Positions 53,181 through 55,182 of a stretch of 55,182 nucleotides of DNA are shown piece by piece. The stretch is taken from NCBI RefSeq assembly GCF_001645185.1, contig NZ_LXTQ01000059.1, positions 1 through 55,182 of the forward strand, in the 5' to 3' direction. The position numbers and the translations under genes are program-made. Within the stretch, counting starts at the first letter, position 1. The number at the start of each line of letters is the position of its first letter. The notes beneath the pieces were generated by a model. It saw nothing but the letters and a program-made list of their open reading frames with translations, had not been told where the DNA came from and did not search any database. Source of the stretch: Methylobacillus sp. MM3 (GTDB taxonomy: Bacteria > Pseudomonadota > Gammaproteobacteria > Burkholderiales > Methylophilaceae).

Positions 53181-53813
53181 ATGAATACACAACAATACAC
53201 CCCGGGATGGCTGGTCTGTTTTGCTATCGTCTTTTCCCTCCTGATTCTCAACGGTTGCGCCAGTAAAGGATATCCGCCGCTCTCCGGCGAGGAAGGACAG
53301 GTTGCCGCGCATGATTACCTGGTAGGCCCGGGTGACAGCGTGAGCATCATGGTCTGGCGCAATCCCGAAGTTTCCATGTCCGTTCCGGTACGTCCGGACG
53401 GCAAAATCACCACCCCCCTGGTAGAAGACCTGCCAGCCAGCGGAAAGTCGGCTTCCCAGTTGGCGCGCGACATCGAAAAAGCACTTGCCAAATATATTCA
53501 GGACCCGATAGTCACGGTGATCGTGACCAACTTCGTCGGGCCTTATAGCGAGCAGATCCGTGTAGTCGGCGAAGCTGCCAAACCGCAAGCACTCCCCTAC
53601 CGCGAAAACATGACGGTGATGGACGTCATGATTGCCGTGGGCGGCATTACCGACTTTGCCGACGGCAACCGTGCCAGCGTGATTCGCAATATCGACGGCA
53701 GCCAGCAGCAATTCGGTGTTCGCCTGGAAGATTTGCTCAGGGATGGCGATATCTCTGCCAATGTCGTGATGCGGCCGGGTGATGTGGTGGTCATCCCGGA
53801 AAGCTATTTTTAG
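53181..53813 (+). CDS. XrtA/PEP-CTERM polysaccharide export lipoprotein (Wza-like)
   Basis: A 210-residue outer-membrane polysaccharide export protein: signal and lipobox LNGC, then the Poly_export domain (HDYLVGPGDSVSIMVWRNPE, VPVRPDGKITTPLVEDLPAS) and an SLBB-like second part (VVGEAAKPQALPYRENMTVM, VMRPGDVVVIPESYF). It is the short form used in XrtA exopolysaccharide loci, where it opens the operon. The ATG at 53181 has AAAGAGGTG upstream; an ATG at 53136 has none. A chain-length determinant follows. Confidence 0.92.
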   Translation: MNTQQYTPGWLVCFAIVFSLLILNGCASKGYPPLSGEEGQVAAHDYLVGPGDSVSIMVWRNPEVSMSVPVRPDGKITTPLVEDLPASGKSASQLARDIEKALAKYIQDPIVTVIVTNFVGPYSEQIRVVGEAAKPQALPYRENMTVMDVMIAVGGITDFADGNRASVIRNIDGSQQQFGVRLEDLLRDGDISANVVMRPGDVVVIPESYF

Positions 53814-53931
53814 ATATCACATGACGGATTCCTTGCTTATGACCGTTTGATTTTCCGTGCCGGCCCGGGGATGAGAAACCCGGGTTTTATGCGACGCGAC
53901 GCCGATCCTTGATTAAGGAGAGAGTGACCAG

Positions 53932-55182
53932 ATGGAGGATCTGACTACACATGTAATTCCCTATTTAAAAGGGACATGGAAATATCGTTGGTATGGTGTC
54001 GTGGCGATCTGGGTTGTTGCCGTTATCGGCTGGCTGGTGGTGCATGAACTGCCTGACAATTACGAGTCGTCAGCAAGAATCTACGTGGATACCGAGAGCG
54101 TCCTGAAACCGTTGCTCGCGGGCATGGCTCAACCACCCAACGTTGAACAGCAGGTTACCATCATGAGCCGTACCCTGATCAGCCGTCCCAACGTGGAAAG
54201 AGTCATACGCATGGTCGATCTTGACCTCAAAGCCAGGACGGCGCAGGAAAGCGAGCAACTCGTCACCAACCTGATGGATGACATCAAGATCGAGGCCACC
54301 GGACGCGACAATCTGTTTACCATTTCCTACGCCAACGAAGATCGGCGAATCGCCAAAGGGGTCGTGCAATCCCTGTTGACCATCTTTGTCGAAGGCAGCC
54401 TCCGCGACAACAAGCAGAATACGACCTCGGCCATTCGCTTTATCGACGAGCAGATCAAGGAGTATGAACAGAAACTGCTCACTGCCGAAACCGCCCTCAA
54501 GACTTTCAAGCAAAAGAACATGGGCGTCATGCCCCGTAACAACAGGGACTTCGCCACGCAGCTCGCGGAAGTTTCCGATAGCCTCAACCAGGCGAGGCTG
54601 GAGCTGAAGGAAGCCGAGCAGGCGCGCGACGCGCTCAAGAACCAGATCGCCGGCAACGAACCCTCTACCATCATCGAAGATGCTCCTGTCGCCAGCATGA
54701 CCGCCACGCCGGAAATCGACGAACGCATCCAGTCTTTGAACAAGCATCTGGATGCGCTGCTTTTGCAATATACCGAGCAGCACCCGGATATCATTGCGGC
54801 AAAGCGCCTGATCAAGCAGCTGGAAGAGCGCAAGAAGGAAGAAATCAAGCAGATCGAAGCGCGGGAGCGTGAGGAAGCAAAACTAATTCAGCAGAGCAGC
54901 GACCCCGGGAAAAACTATAGCCCGATGCTGCAGCAGCTGAATGTCGCGTTGGCAGAAGCGGAAGCGAGGGTCGCCTCGATGCGTGCCCGGGTAGAAGAAT
55001 TCACTGCCCGCTTCAATCAAATAAAATCCATGAGCAACGCCGTACCCGAAGTGGAAGCGGCGCTAGCCCAGCTCAATCGCGACTACGAGGTCAACAAGGC
55101 CAATTACGAAAAGCTCATCGAACGCCGCGAAGCCGCCAAGATGTCCGGGGATATGCGGGCCACGACCGAGCTGATGACGTTA
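53932..55182 (+). CDS. XrtA system polysaccharide chain-length determinant (Wzz-like), 3' end missing
   Basis: The first 417 codons of a Wzz/co-polymerase-type protein; the window ends before its second membrane helix. TM1 is at about 21-41 (WYGVVAIWVVAVIGWLVVHE), then the Wzz domain (YESSARIYVDTESVLKPLLA) and long coiled coils (about 165-240 and 275-400). NYEKLIERREAAKMS near the end is typical of the exosortase-associated group. It sets polymer length and would be followed by a tyrosine autokinase. AAGGAG lies upstream of ATG 53932. Confidence 0.92.
   Translation, partial: MEDLTTHVIPYLKGTWKYRWYGVVAIWVVAVIGWLVVHELPDNYESSARIYVDTESVLKPLLAGMAQPPNVEQQVTIMSRTLISRPNVERVIRMVDLDLKARTAQESEQLVTNLMDDIKIEATGRDNLFTISYANEDRRIAKGVVQSLLTIFVEGSLRDNKQNTTSAIRFIDEQIKEYEQKLLTAETALKTFKQKNMGVMPRNNRDFATQLAEVSDSLNQARLELKEAEQARDALKNQIAGNEPSTIIEDAPVASMTATPEIDERIQSLNKHLDALLLQYTEQHPDIIAAKRLIKQLEERKKEEIKQIEAREREEAKLIQQSSDPGKNYSPMLQQLNVALAEAEARVASMRARVEEFTARFNQIKSMSNAVPEVEAALAQLNRDYEVNKANYEKLIERREAAKMSGDMRATTELMTL

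Overview
The window is a gene-dense, roughly 55 kb piece of a Gram-negative chromosome. An outer membrane is implied by BamC, a Wza-like export lipoprotein, secretin and beta-barrel proteins and lipoboxes. The rsxABCDGE-nth block, the dapA-bamC-metallohydrolase block, RoxA and the XrtA/PEP-CTERM exopolysaccharide genes together fit Betaproteobacteria, most likely order Nitrosomonadales. That placement is inferred from gene content; the genus cannot be told. I saw no rRNA, tRNA, CRISPR array, insertion sequence or prophage.

Layout. 1-641: 5' part of flhF (cut by the window edge). 878-4327: an ECF sigma / anti-sigma pair followed by hvfA-hvfB-hvfC-DoxX, a copper-related RiPP system. 4342-10570: DUF1841, nth and the electron-transport complex rsxABCDGE, all tightly overlapped. 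10786-13722: dapA, bamC and an MBL hydrolase. 13792-20281: housekeeping and small genes (Ala/Pro/Glu-rich lipoprotein, a mini-secretin with its DUF7931 partner, roxA, bcp, slyD-like, mutS). 20473-27227: a zinc-limitation regulon with zur, two palindromic operators, a ZIP transporter, a HisI paralogue, two COG0523 GTPases, a formylmethanofuran-dehydrogenase-subunit-A-like amidohydrolase, a zinc-finger-less DksA and DUF1826. 27385-34209: a split phosphorelay (kinase, lone receiver, lone Hpt, NarL-type regulator) and two diguanylate cyclases. 34399-55182: a polysaccharide and PEP-CTERM region: tviB, tviC, prsT, an exosortase-associated acyltransferase with a ThiF-like and a nitroreductase-like partner, three PEP-CTERM proteins, a lipid-export-like trio (LolA-like protein, beta-barrel, MMPL permease), a lytic transglycosylase, a GAF protein, and the start of the XrtA exopolysaccharide operon (export lipoprotein, chain-length determinant, cut by the edge).

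How it fits together. The zinc block looks like one Zur-repressed operon that imports zinc, delivers it through GTPase chaperones, and supplies versions of metal-dependent proteins, two of which have visibly lost zinc-ligand cysteines. The FhcA-like gene inside it is the most unexpected member. The right-hand third looks like a surface and biofilm programme: sugar-nucleotide synthesis, polymer export, and PEP-CTERM proteins. The first two PEP-CTERM genes have sigma-54 promoters, and all three share an upstream element TGTCGG-N5-TTTACA that I propose is the site of a sigma-54 activator such as PrsR. Two diguanylate cyclases and a phosphorelay next door may feed signals into it. The acyltransferase/ThiF/nitroreductase cassette and the MMPL export trio could make and move a lipid-like small molecule; that is inference.
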